Source: Clostridia bacterium | Lineage (GTDB): Bacteria > Bacillota_A > Clostridia > Oscillospirales > CAG-272 | DNA: 10,460 bases | Direction of reading: 5' to 3' | Assembly (NCBI GenBank): GCA_017408625.1 | Contig: JAFQUG010000145.1 | Coordinates: 1 to 10,460, forward strand | Part shown: positions 1-7,561 of the stretch, one piece after another | How the letters are laid out: each line of letters begins with the position of its first letter | Numbering within the stretch: position 1 is the first letter of the stretch | Notes under the pieces: model-generated | What the model saw: the letters and a program-made list of their open reading frames with translations, nothing else | The model's database searches: none | What the model was told of the DNA's origin: nothing | Program-made: the position numbers and the translations under genes

Positions 1-1365
1 GGCGGGATACTTATGGCGCACCGCAATCACCTTACAATAATAATGATACAGGCTGTTCTCGTCCGCCATCTGATCCGCAACCGTAGTCGTGATCTGCTTA
101 TTTGCGGGATAGGTTGCCCCCTCGGGATCACGCAGCACCACGCCGTCGCCCCACAGCATGGCCAGGCGGCGGTTGGCATCGGTATTCTCGCTGCCGCGAG
201 AGCCGCGCATACCGATCTCTTCCCCATAGTAGATCACGGGAGAGCCCGAGCAAAGCAGATAGAGATTGGCCGCCATACGCGTATAATTGTCCGTGATGAA
301 TGCGCCCGCAATACGGTCCATATCGTGATTGGACAAGAACGGCATGATCATTCCGTCCGGATTTTTCTCCTTGACGCTCTTCTGATAGCTTTGCACGTAG
401 TTGGTATAGGTGGCGATATTCTTGCCCTTGGCAGCTGTTGCCAGAATGCCCTCGGCCTGCGACATGGTGAAATTAAAGCAATTCATGGCAGGATAATATT
501 CCAGCACCTCCGAGTCGCCCGACCAGCATTCCCCCACGCAATAGATATCCGGCTTGACCTTTCGCAGCTCAGCCATATACCACTCCCAGAAATCCACCGA
601 GCGAGCGGTATCACCGTAGTAAATATACTTGACCGCATCAAAACGGAAGCCGTCGATGCCCAGATCCAGATAGTACTTGGCCACGTCCAGCATAGCCTCT
701 CTGACGGCGGGGTTGTCATAGTTGAGCTCAGGCATGCTGCCCGAGAAATTGCACTCATACCAGCAGTCCACGCCTGCAATCTTGCCATAGGCGATCCCAT
801 TCTTCTTCTCTGCCGTAGTTGCACAGGAGTAGTAGTCATAGTATGGGTCGGATACGTCTGCGTTTATACGCGCCTCTTTGAATTTCAAAAACCATTCATG
901 CTGATCCGAGGTGTGATTGATGGCAAGGTCCAGAATGATCTTGACGTTACGCTCATGACACAGCGCGATCAGCTCCTTGAGCGTTGACTCCTCGCCAAAA
1001 CGCCAGTCGATCTTGTAATAATCCTTGGCATCATATTTATGGTAGGTGGGCGAGGTAAAAATGGGCGAGAGCCAGATGCCCTGCACGCCAAGGCTTTCTC
1101 CGGAATGGATATTACCGTCGTTGAGATAGTCAAACCGGTTGATAATGCCGCGCAGATCTCCGATTCCGTCGCCGTTGGAATCGGCAAACGAGCCCACAAA
1201 GATCTGATAAAAGGTGCGGTAGTTATCGTCGATGGGATCGACCTCGGGCGCGGGAGGGCCCTCCACCACGGGAGGCTGCTCCTGCGGTGTGCAGGAAGCA
1301 AGCGCGGATGAGGTCAGACATAATGCAAACAGCATAAGCAAACTCAATATTCTTTTTACTTTCAT
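1..1365 (-). CDS. Secreted GH13 alpha-amylase lipoprotein (3' end outside window)
   Basis: This gene encodes a glycoside hydrolase family 13 alpha-amylase, expected to cut internal alpha-1,4 bonds of starch-like glucans outside the cell. From ATG at 1365 the frame stays open for 455 codons to the window edge, so the C-terminal part is missing. Residues 1-25 form a lipoprotein signal with lipobox LASC (Cys25), followed by a Pro/Glu-rich linker to about residue 45. The GH13 barrel begins near YRTFYQIFVGSFADSNGDG. The conserved regions are DLAINH (146-151), GFRFDAVK with nucleophile Asp243, VGECW with acid/base Glu279, and FLSNHD with Asp348, so the catalytic triad is intact. The ATG lies 10 bp after the galactanase stop, and its AAGGAAAA ribosome site overlaps that TAA, which suggests translational coupling. 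It is the third gene of the operon. The exact specificity (amylase, neopullulanase or oligo-glucosidase) cannot be fixed from motifs. Confidence 0.93.
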   Translation of the reverse strand, partial: MKVKRILSLLMLFALCLTSSALASCTPQEQPPVVEGPPAPEVDPIDDNYRTFYQIFVGSFADSNGDGIGDLRGIINRFDYLNDGNIHSGESLGVQGIWLSPIFTSPTYHKYDAKDYYKIDWRFGEESTLKELIALCHERNVKIILDLAINHTSDQHEWFLKFKEARINADVSDPYYDYYSCATTAEKKNGIAYGKIAGVDCWYECNFSGSMPELNYDNPAVREAMLDVAKYYLDLGIDGFRFDAVKYIYYGDTARSVDFWEWYMAELRKVKPDIYCVGECWSGDSEVLEYYPAMNCFNFTMSQAEGILATAAKGKNIATYTNYVQSYQKSVKEKNPDGMIMPFLSNHDMDRIAGAFITDNYTRMAANLYLLCSGSPVIYYGEEIGMRGSRGSENTDANRRLAMLWGDGVVLRDPEGATYPANKQITTTVADQMADENSLYHYYCKVIAVRHKYPA

Positions 1366-1375
1366 AGACTTTTCC

Positions 1376-3403
1376 TTAATTCTTGACAGAGTTGAGCAGT
1401 GCGTCGTCGATCTTCCCCCATGCATTCGGGCCTGCGCACTTGACAAAGATGCCCACGGTCAGCACGTCGCCCTCGGCGATCTCGATTTCCTCGACCGTGG
1501 CCGAGTGCCACTCGTTATACACCGTGATCTGTGTGGGAGCCTTGGCAACCACCTCTCCATTGATCTTGACGTAGGCGTAGATCTCGGTCTCGCCGCCGTC
1601 GCCGCCCATGATTGAGATCGAATACCTGTACTTGCCCGCCTTCAGGTCACGTACCTCTTGCTCCAGCGTAAATTCCACCACGTTGGCAGCAGCTCCCCAG
1701 AAATGGTAATGCTTGTTGCCCGTGAGCGAATCGGTCACCTTATCTTCAATGCAAAGCTCGTCGCATTTGGTGATGGCCGTAGCCTTCCAGCCTGCTTCAC
1801 CGTCCTCAAAGCTCCAGTTTTGCAGGAAATTATATTCCACCATGGAGATCACGCCCTTGGCCTGCATGCCGCCGGCCTCTCCCACGATATCATACTTGGC
1901 AACGCCGCCCGCCTTGAGTGCAGCAATATCGATCTCCTGCCACACAACGGGAATGGCCTTGCGGGAATTGTCGTTCATGATAGCGTTGACCGTTTCGGGC
2001 AGCACCACGTCGCCGTTCAGGTCAAAGATCAGCTCCACGTCCTCGATGGCGTCGGCCTTGATCTCGATCTCGTTGCCGTTCTTCATCATGCCAAACACCT
2101 TGATGGCCTCGGTCACCTTGCCCTGTGCATCAAAGAACGCCTGGTTATCCACCGCGCAGCCGCCGTACCACTGCCCTGCATCCTCGGGATCATACTCCTT
2201 GGCATACGAGGACGCCCAGCCCGAGCCGTGCGCCTCCCACAGATTCAGATTGGCCGCGTAATCCGCGCCGCCAACCGAGATCCAGGTGCCTTCCCAGTAA
2301 AACACGCCGATGCCGCCCTTGATCTTGTTGACCACGGTATCGGTCACGTTGCGCACCAGGTTGACCTGCCCCTGCATGGTAAAGGGATAATCCTTGACGA
2401 TTCCGCCGCCATCGCCGACGGTGTTGCCGTAATGGTCGGAATCCTCAGCGGTAAATGCATACGAGGTCTCGGCCACCATGACCTTTTTACCGTAGGTGGC
2501 ATTGACCTTATTCAGCACCTCAGCCAAGTTTTCCGGCGTGCCGTGCCAGAAGGGGTAATACGAAGAGGCGAACACGTCGTAATCCACGCCGTAATAGTCC
2601 AGATTTGCACTGTAGCTGACGTAATTCTCCGCCTTTTCGGGGTTTGCAAAGTGAATGGCGATCAGCGCATTCGGGCAAACCTCGCGCACAGCCTTTGAGC
2701 CTGCGCTCATGAGCTGCGTGATCCTTTTCCAGCCGCCCAGCGACGATGCATTCTCTCCGCACATCGCACCGTTGGTCTCGTTCCCGACCTGCACCATACC
2801 GATATCCACGCCCGCATCAACAAGCGCAGTCAGGCAATCCTTTGTGTACTGATACAGAGCCTCGGACTTGGCATCAATGTCCATGCCCTTCCATGCCTTG
2901 GGCACCATTTGCTTGGCGGGATCGGCCCAGAAATCCGAATAATGGAAGTTGACAAGCAGCTTCATGCCGTACTTGGTGGCGCGCTTGCCTACCTCAATGG
3001 CATTTTCCAGATCACAGTTTCCGCCACCATAGCCCTTGCCGTCCGCCGTAAAAGGGTCGTTCCAGATACGCACGCGGATATAATTGATGCCGTTGTTACT
3101 CAATATTTCATATACGTCCTTGACCTGTCCGTCAAAATCGGTATAAGTCACGCCGCTTTTCTCCAGCGCGGGCACGCAGGATGCGTCCATGCCAAAGATA
3201 AAGTCGTCGGGCAAATTCTCCACTTTTTGGACAAACAGTGTCTCGGAGGTCAGATTTACGTTCATTTGGTTGGGTCTCCAATCTGTATTGATCGGGTCAA
3301 ATTCGGGCAATTGGGGAGCTTCGGGCGTGGGATTGCAGGAAACAAGTCCTGCAATCACCAAAGTCAACGCTGCAAAAATCGCGCAAATCCGTTTGATCTT
3401 CAT
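1376..3403 (-). CDS. Endo-beta-1,4-galactanase (GH53) lipoprotein with Ig-like domain and CBM61-like module
   Basis: This 675-residue protein is an arabinogalactan endo-beta-1,4-galactanase of family GH53, which hydrolyses beta-1,4-galactan side chains of pectin. The signal peptide ends in lipobox LVSC (Cys23), so a surface lipoprotein is expected. The GH53 domain spans about 65-436: it opens with FIFGMDASCVPALEKSGV, has VRIWNDP at 111-117, the acid/base Glu209 in VQVGNET, and the nucleophile Glu312 in VMVAETSYAFT. Residues about 445-520 resemble a bacterial Ig-like group 4 domain. Residues about 525-673 (starting NFLQNWSFEDGEAGW) resemble CBM61, a beta-1,4-galactan binding module often attached to GH53. 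The start is set by an AGGAAGAG ribosome site just upstream. It is the middle gene of the operon, 24 bp after the pullulanase. The GH53 call is firm; the two accessory domain calls are by resemblance. Confidence 0.94.
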   Translation of the reverse strand: MKIKRICAIFAALTLVIAGLVSCNPTPEAPQLPEFDPINTDWRPNQMNVNLTSETLFVQKVENLPDDFIFGMDASCVPALEKSGVTYTDFDGQVKDVYEILSNNGINYIRVRIWNDPFTADGKGYGGGNCDLENAIEVGKRATKYGMKLLVNFHYSDFWADPAKQMVPKAWKGMDIDAKSEALYQYTKDCLTALVDAGVDIGMVQVGNETNGAMCGENASSLGGWKRITQLMSAGSKAVREVCPNALIAIHFANPEKAENYVSYSANLDYYGVDYDVFASSYYPFWHGTPENLAEVLNKVNATYGKKVMVAETSYAFTAEDSDHYGNTVGDGGGIVKDYPFTMQGQVNLVRNVTDTVVNKIKGGIGVFYWEGTWISVGGADYAANLNLWEAHGSGWASSYAKEYDPEDAGQWYGGCAVDNQAFFDAQGKVTEAIKVFGMMKNGNEIEIKADAIEDVELIFDLNGDVVLPETVNAIMNDNSRKAIPVVWQEIDIAALKAGGVAKYDIVGEAGGMQAKGVISMVEYNFLQNWSFEDGEAGWKATAITKCDELCIEDKVTDSLTGNKHYHFWGAAANVVEFTLEQEVRDLKAGKYRYSISIMGGDGGETEIYAYVKINGEVVAKAPTQITVYNEWHSATVEEIEIAEGDVLTVGIFVKCAGPNAWGKIDDALLNSVKN

Positions 3404-3427
3404 GTCTCTTCCTCTTCCCTTGCGCGC

Positions 3428-6145
3428 TTACTTGACCAGCGCGTCGTTGACAAAGACCAGTGCGCTGATGCCTGCAACAGTCACGCTGCCGCTGACCCTT
3501 TCGATCACGCTGCTGCCTGCCGCGGTGCCGTTTGCAACCAAATTCCACTCACCCTCGAGCGTGTAAGGCAGACCCGTGTTGTGAGGATTAAGCACGACCA
3601 GTGCCATACCTCCCTTGCCATCGTCAAAGGTCAGGGCCACGATGCCGCTGCCCAGCTCATCCACCTTGGTGATCTCGGTTGCATTGTCGGTAAAGATATC
3701 AAAGCTCTTGCGCATTTCGATCAGGCCCTTATAGTAAAGCATGGTCGCATATTCGCGGTTGCCTTCCTTCAATACGGACCAGTCGATGTTGTTGATCTCG
3801 TCCGAGGACTTGTAGCTGTTCTCGTCGCCGTCCTTGGTGCGCAGCATTTCCTCGCCCGCCTGCCAGAAGGGCGTGCCCTTGGAGATCAGATTGATCAGCG
3901 CGCCCAGGTTATTCATGCGGTTACGCTCGTCGTCCGAATGATTCGGGTTAGAGAGCAGTAATTTATCCCACAGCGTATTGTTGTCGTGCGCACTCATATA
4001 GTTGATGACCATGCTGTTCTCTACCGTCCAGCCAATGCCGACACCGCGGCCGCCCTTGATGCCAAACAGCACCTTATTCCAATTTGCCTTGGGTGAGCCG
4101 CTGATATAGCCCTGAGACTTGGCATCAAACACACTGCCCTTGAGACCGTCACGGATCGCGTCGTTGAACACGGCAATGCCGCCGATAGCGTCGCCCGTGG
4201 GAACAATCTGCGAAATATTGGTCTGGTTTGCCTGCGCAGAGCCATCAATGGTAGCACCCATGGTCCAGCCCTCGCCGTAGATAATGGCATGCGGGTTAAT
4301 GGTATGCACCGCAGATTCCACGCTCTGCATGGTAGCAAGGTCATGCAGACCCATCAAGTCGAAGCGCAGGCCATCCAGGTTGTATTCCTCAACCCAGTAA
4401 GCCGTGGACTCGGTCATGAATTTTCCGTACATATAACGCTCGGACGCGGTATCATTGCCGCAGCCGCTGGCCGAGGAGTTTGCACCGGTGTTGGTGTATC
4501 TGTAATAGTAATACGGAACGATCCTGTTAAACGAGCTGTTTGCATCATAGGTATGATTATAGACCACGTCCATGATCACGCCGATGCCTGCCGCGTGCAA
4601 CGCCTGCACCATCTGCTTGAACTCGCGGATTCTCACCTCACCGTGATAAGGGTCGGTGGAATAGCTGCCCTCGGGCACGTTATAATTCTTGGGATCGTAG
4701 CCCCAGTTGAATTCTGCATCGGGATCAGACTCGTCCACAGTCGCATAGTCGTATACGGGCAGCAGATGCACGTGGGTAATGCCCAACTGTACCAGATAGT
4801 CCACACCCACGCTCTGACCGTGCTCGTTGACTAAGCCCCGCTCGGTAAAGGCAAGGTACTTGCCCTTATACTGCGAGGACTCGATCTTATTCGAGAAGTC
4901 ACGCACGTGCACCTCCCAGATGATCGCATCATTATAAGAGTCGATGGGATTTTCCAACACGTCATTCTCCCAACCCTCGGGGTCGGTCAGAGAGAGATCG
5001 ACCACCATGGAGCGGTTGCCGTTGACGCCCGCTGCCTTGGCGTAGGGGTCGGTTGCCACCTGTGTACCAACAGAGGTAGTGACGGTATAGGTGTAGTACG
5101 TGCCGTGGCCGCAGGCCTCGGTATGTGACCAGACACCCTTATCGCCGCGCACCATCTCAACCGATTTGATCAAAGAATCGGTGTGCCCGTCGGCATACAG
5201 ATCCAGCACCACCTTGGAGGCGGTAGGTGCCCAAACCTTGAAGGTGGTATTGTCACCGTTGATCACGGGGCCCAGGTCGTCCCCGTCGTAATGATAATTG
5301 TCCGCGAAATATTGGCTGTCAAAAATCAGCGTGGGCACAATGGGCTGCGTGCCGTAACCCTCAATATACATGGAATAATTCTTGGAAAGGTCGAGTGCTT
5401 CCTCTACCTCCACGTAGCCGGTAGCGGCTGCTATGCCCATGGTAGAGACGTTGACGACCTTCAGTTCGCGGTCGCCCTCGTATATCTTGACCTGGCTGTA
5501 ATCCTTGATGGTGACCCGGGGAGTGACGCGATACTGGATCTTGCGCTCGTCCACCATAGCCGCCAGAGAAAAGTCCTTGATCATTTCGAGTGTTTTTCCT
5601 CCGTCATCGCTCTTGTATTGCTCGGCTTCACCGGGCTTTAAGTAAATCACGGTCTGCTTGCCCGTAATCACGGCAAATCTGTCAGACTCATAATCCTTGG
5701 TTGCACTGCCCCAGGAAGAGCCGCCGGGCTCGGAGCAATCCTTTCTGACGATAAAGCCGACCTCGGTCACGTCCTCGGGCACGTTGACAGCCACCTTGCC
5801 GCCGTACGCGCACTCGTGGAACACGTATCCCTTGCCTGCCACGTCGCCCCACCAAATCCACATATCGCACTTTTCATAAGTGCCGTTGTAGGTCCAGTAG
5901 AACACGACCTGATTGTACCCTTCCTCCAAGGGAAGCTCGTATTCCTCTCCCGTAAATCCCGGGTTCTGTTGCGTTTCGGATTCGGATTGCGTTGTGCTCG
6001 GTACGCCCGTTTCAACGGGATCCGTGGTTTCGATTTCGGGCGACGGGGTGTCAAAACTGAAGCCGGGCAGGCAACATGCAGCAAGCGCGCCGCAAAGTAT
6101 TGCAAGGATCAGAAATGCCGTCACCGCTCTGATTGTGTGTTTCAT
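3428..6145 (-). CDS. pulA: Type I pullulanase (GH13 with CBM41 and CBM48-like domains), lipoprotein
   Basis: The product (905 residues from the chosen start) is a type I pullulanase, which debranches alpha-1,6 links in pullulan and starch. The frame opens nine codons earlier, but the ATG at 6145 follows AAAAGGAG by 7 bp and starts a proper lipoprotein signal, MKHTIRAV...LAAC (Cys24), so I chose it. A Glu/Thr/Ser linker is followed by a CBM41-like region (about 74-176, with DMWIWW at 94-99), a middle segment, a CBM48-like domain (about 284-386), then the GH13 barrel. The family signature FNWGYDP lies at 479-485, and DVVYNH at 526-531. The catalytic residues are Asp596 (GLRFD), Glu625 (YGEGW) and Asp721 (SAHDNN). 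It is the first gene of the operon, probably transcribed from the promoter at 6198-6226. All key residues are present and nothing suggests truncation. Confidence 0.95.
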   Translation of the reverse strand: MKHTIRAVTAFLILAILCGALAACCLPGFSFDTPSPEIETTDPVETGVPSTTQSESETQQNPGFTGEEYELPLEEGYNQVVFYWTYNGTYEKCDMWIWWGDVAGKGYVFHECAYGGKVAVNVPEDVTEVGFIVRKDCSEPGGSSWGSATKDYESDRFAVITGKQTVIYLKPGEAEQYKSDDGGKTLEMIKDFSLAAMVDERKIQYRVTPRVTIKDYSQVKIYEGDRELKVVNVSTMGIAAATGYVEVEEALDLSKNYSMYIEGYGTQPIVPTLIFDSQYFADNYHYDGDDLGPVINGDNTTFKVWAPTASKVVLDLYADGHTDSLIKSVEMVRGDKGVWSHTEACGHGTYYTYTVTTSVGTQVATDPYAKAAGVNGNRSMVVDLSLTDPEGWENDVLENPIDSYNDAIIWEVHVRDFSNKIESSQYKGKYLAFTERGLVNEHGQSVGVDYLVQLGITHVHLLPVYDYATVDESDPDAEFNWGYDPKNYNVPEGSYSTDPYHGEVRIREFKQMVQALHAAGIGVIMDVVYNHTYDANSSFNRIVPYYYYRYTNTGANSSASGCGNDTASERYMYGKFMTESTAYWVEEYNLDGLRFDLMGLHDLATMQSVESAVHTINPHAIIYGEGWTMGATIDGSAQANQTNISQIVPTGDAIGGIAVFNDAIRDGLKGSVFDAKSQGYISGSPKANWNKVLFGIKGGRGVGIGWTVENSMVINYMSAHDNNTLWDKLLLSNPNHSDDERNRMNNLGALINLISKGTPFWQAGEEMLRTKDGDENSYKSSDEINNIDWSVLKEGNREYATMLYYKGLIEMRKSFDIFTDNATEITKVDELGSGIVALTFDDGKGGMALVVLNPHNTGLPYTLEGEWNLVANGTAAGSSVIERVSGSVTVAGISALVFVNDALVK

Positions 6146-6197
6146 GTAAAGTCTCCTTTTCATTATTATCATGGGGGCTTTGTTTTATACTACCGAC

Positions 6198-6226
6198 ATT
6201 ATAGCATAAACCCATGACAAAAACAA
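6198..6226 (-). promoter_or_regulatory. SigA-type promoter of the pullulanase-galactanase-amylase operon
   Basis: On the minus strand there is a consensus -10 box TATAAT (6198-6203) preceded by TGC, an extended -10, with a -35-like TTGTTT (6221-6226) at a 17-bp spacing. Transcription would begin near 6190, giving a leader of about 45 nt before the pullulanase ATG. The weak -35 with an extended -10 is a common arrangement in Firmicutes. I saw no convincing catabolite-response (cre) site within about 150 bp upstream. Confidence 0.75.
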
Positions 6227-6321
6227 GTGTGTTTTTTATCAAAGATACACGCCTTTGTCGTTCCGTCCGTTTTGTACATACGAATCTTGACAAAAATGCG
6301 CAAACCGAGGCCTTGACGTTA

Positions 6322-6350
6322 TTGACATTGTCGGATTATGGTGATATAAT
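6322..6350 (+). promoter_or_regulatory. Near-perfect SigA promoter of the SHOCT/zinc-ribbon gene
   Basis: TTGACA (6322-6327) and TATAAT (6345-6350) are both perfect hexamers with a 17-bp spacer, and the -10 is extended by TGA. Transcription would begin near 6357, about 44 nt before the gene at 6401. Its -35 lies about 95 bp from the -35 of the divergent polysaccharide operon. Confidence 0.85.
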
Positions 6351-6400
6351 AAATGGTAATATTTTGCAAACTACTCTTTTGCTTTGAAAGGAGCTTTGAT

Positions 6401-7186
6401 ATGCAAGACCCATACGGTTATTCTTCCGGTAACACCTCACACTCCCCGGAGGATGACGCTTACAGAAACGAACAATACGACGTAGAGCTTTTGAAAAGCT
6501 ACAAGGAGCTTTTGGATTGCGGCATTATCACGCAGGACGAATTTGACGCCAAGAAAAAAGAGATTCTGAACAAGAATCGACAAAGCGCGCAAACGCCGCC
6601 TCCCGCACCCAAATCCGAGCCTGCGACGCAAGCATGGCAGCCCCAGCAATACGACGAGCTGTTTCGCCAGCCCGTAAAGGCAACGCCCTCCCCTGCTTAT
6701 GAGCCGGAATACGTGCCGCCCCGCATCTGCGACAAGTGCGGCAAGATCATTCCCGACGGCGAGGACTCCTGCCCCCTCTGCGCCATTCGTGAAAACGCTG
6801 CAGAGGCCTCCAAGATGCCCAAATTCAGAGGCATGAAATGGAACAAATTTCTGTGCGTGCTGCTTTTACTGTCCGGCATTTACTATATTTTCAACGCGAT
6901 CGGCTCTTTGCTGATCCTGAGCTCGGCCTGCACACCCGAACTTGCCGAGAGTGACCTCTTTGGCTATACCGGATTTGTGGGTCTTGTGTTCTCCGCGGCA
7001 ATGATCGTACTGTCCTTTGTCACCAGAAGCGCGCTGGAATGGAACAAGAAAAAAGGTCCGCGCCTTCTGTTTGCCTGGCTGAACATGGATCTGATCACGG
7101 TAGGCGCAGTTCTTGCGGTCTACGTCTTCTTCAACCTTGAGGACTCAGTCGATTTCGTGCTCGACATGCTGCTGGATATTCCGTGA
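6401..7186 (+). CDS. SHOCT / zinc-ribbon multi-pass membrane protein (C-terminus cut by in-frame TGA)
   Basis: The function of this 261-residue protein is unknown. I chose the ATG at 6401 because AAAGGAG lies 7 bp upstream; the frame opens earlier, but those 16 codons have no ribosome site and begin ahead of the expected transcription start. Residues about 26-58 (YDVELLKSYKELLDCGIITQ onward) form a SHOCT-type short helical domain. A Pro/Gln-rich linker follows, then a zinc ribbon with Cys110, Cys113, Cys124 and Cys127 (CDKCG...CPLC). Hydrophobic segments at about 148-175, 191-207 and 222-243 are membrane helices. Cytoplasmic zinc ribbon plus membrane helices is a common clostridial architecture with no settled role. 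The frame stops at TGA 7184-7186 but stays open for another 46 codons (separate entry), so the encoded protein is probably truncated relative to its ancestor. Its strong promoter suggests it is transcribed. Confidence 0.8.
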   Translation: MQDPYGYSSGNTSHSPEDDAYRNEQYDVELLKSYKELLDCGIITQDEFDAKKKEILNKNRQSAQTPPPAPKSEPATQAWQPQQYDELFRQPVKATPSPAYEPEYVPPRICDKCGKIIPDGEDSCPLCAIRENAAEASKMPKFRGMKWNKFLCVLLLLSGIYYIFNAIGSLLILSSACTPELAESDLFGYTGFVGLVFSAAMIVLSFVTRSALEWNKKKGPRLLFAWLNMDLITVGAVLAVYVFFNLEDSVDFVLDMLLDIP

Positions 7187-7327
7187 GTGATCGATAAGAT
7201 CGTTACTTATTCCGAGATCAGCATCCCCGTTGCCATCGCGCTGGCGATCTACGTTGCGATCAAGCTGCTGATCAATGTTCCCCACGCCATCTATTATCGC
7301 CACAGAAAGCACATTTTCGTATATTAA
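7187..7327 (+). pseudogene. In-frame C-terminal remainder of the SHOCT/zinc-ribbon gene after TGA
   Basis: Directly after the TGA, in the same frame, come 46 sense codons to a TAA at 7325-7327. They encode a short polar stretch, a membrane-helix-like segment (ISIPVAIALAIYVAIKLLI) and a basic aromatic tail ending YYRHRKHIFVY, a plausible end for this protein type. There is no convincing ribosome site before the GTG at 7187, so a separate gene is unlikely. The hairpin at 7352-7377 lies 25 bp after the TAA, where a gene end is expected. Possible explanations are a nonsense mutation, a sequencing or assembly error, or programmed readthrough. TGA is used as an ordinary stop elsewhere in this window (9274-9276), which argues against whole-genome reassignment. 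Confidence 0.6.
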
Positions 7328-7351
7328 TCGCATAAATACATTCATAAAGAA

Positions 7352-7377
7352 AGAGCCCGTGCAGATGCACGGGCTCT
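7352..7377. terminator. Hairpin after the membrane-protein gene, possibly terminating both strands
   Basis: AGAGCCCGTGC (7352-7362) pairs perfectly with GCACGGGCTCT (7367-7377), leaving a four-base loop. On the plus strand the bases after it (GATGCTTGC) are not T-rich, so plus-strand termination would be weak. On the minus strand the hairpin is followed by TTCTTTATG, a moderate T-tract. It may end the gene at 6401-7327 and/or stop minus-strand transcripts. Confidence 0.6.
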
Positions 7378-7412
7378 GATGCTTGCATATAAAGAGACAC
7401 CACAACATTTTC

Positions 7413-7441
7413 ATTATATCACACTCGTTTTGGTTTGTAAA
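7413..7441 (-). promoter_or_regulatory. Consensus-like minus-strand promoter facing the hairpin
   Basis: On the minus strand, TTTACA (7436-7441), a 17-bp spacer and TATAAT (7413-7418) with a preceding TGA (extended -10) make a good SigA-type promoter. Transcription would begin near 7406 and run almost at once into the hairpin at 7377-7352. It could give a very short RNA of about 60 nt, or an antisense transcript of the membrane-protein gene if termination fails. AT-rich spacers produce such matches by chance, so the confidence is moderate. Confidence 0.4.
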
Positions 7442-7526
7442 TAGGTTTTTTCAAGAAAAATAGCACTTGTCACAACTTTCTACCCTTTCAACAAAATTTT
7501 CTTGTTAACTTTGTGCGCTCTGTGTA

Positions 7527-7555
7527 TTGCAAACCCCCAAAAAGTATGCTACAAT
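7527..7555 (+). promoter_or_regulatory. SigA promoter of the putative structured RNA
   Basis: TTGCAA (7527-7532) is separated by exactly 17 bp from TACAAT (7550-7555), one mismatch from consensus. Transcription would start near 7562, just before the sequence GGAAAGGAAGG. The only downstream unit before a strong terminator is the ORF-poor segment ending at about 7948. Confidence 0.7.
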
Positions 7556-7561
7556 ATAGTC

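Noticed and set aside
13..5641. Long plus-strand open frames opposite the three glycosidase genes (for example 13-987, 1658-2698, 2909-3961, 4289-4834)
   Set aside because: They lie antisense to intact GH13 and GH53 genes with all catalytic motifs, lack ribosome sites and show no recognisable domains, so they are codon shadows.
6203..6350. Catabolite-response element between the divergent promoters
   Set aside because: The closest match (TGACGTTATTGACA) misses the central CG and other fixed positions of the cre consensus.
7184..7240. Selenocysteine insertion at the in-frame TGA
   Set aside because: No convincing SECIS-like hairpin directly follows and there is no redox motif around the codon; the position borders a membrane helix.
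7145..7414. Minus-strand 89-codon frame opposite the C-terminal part of the membrane-protein gene
   Set aside because: Its ATG overlaps the minus-strand -10 box, so it would not be transcribed from that promoter; no ribosome site and no domain.
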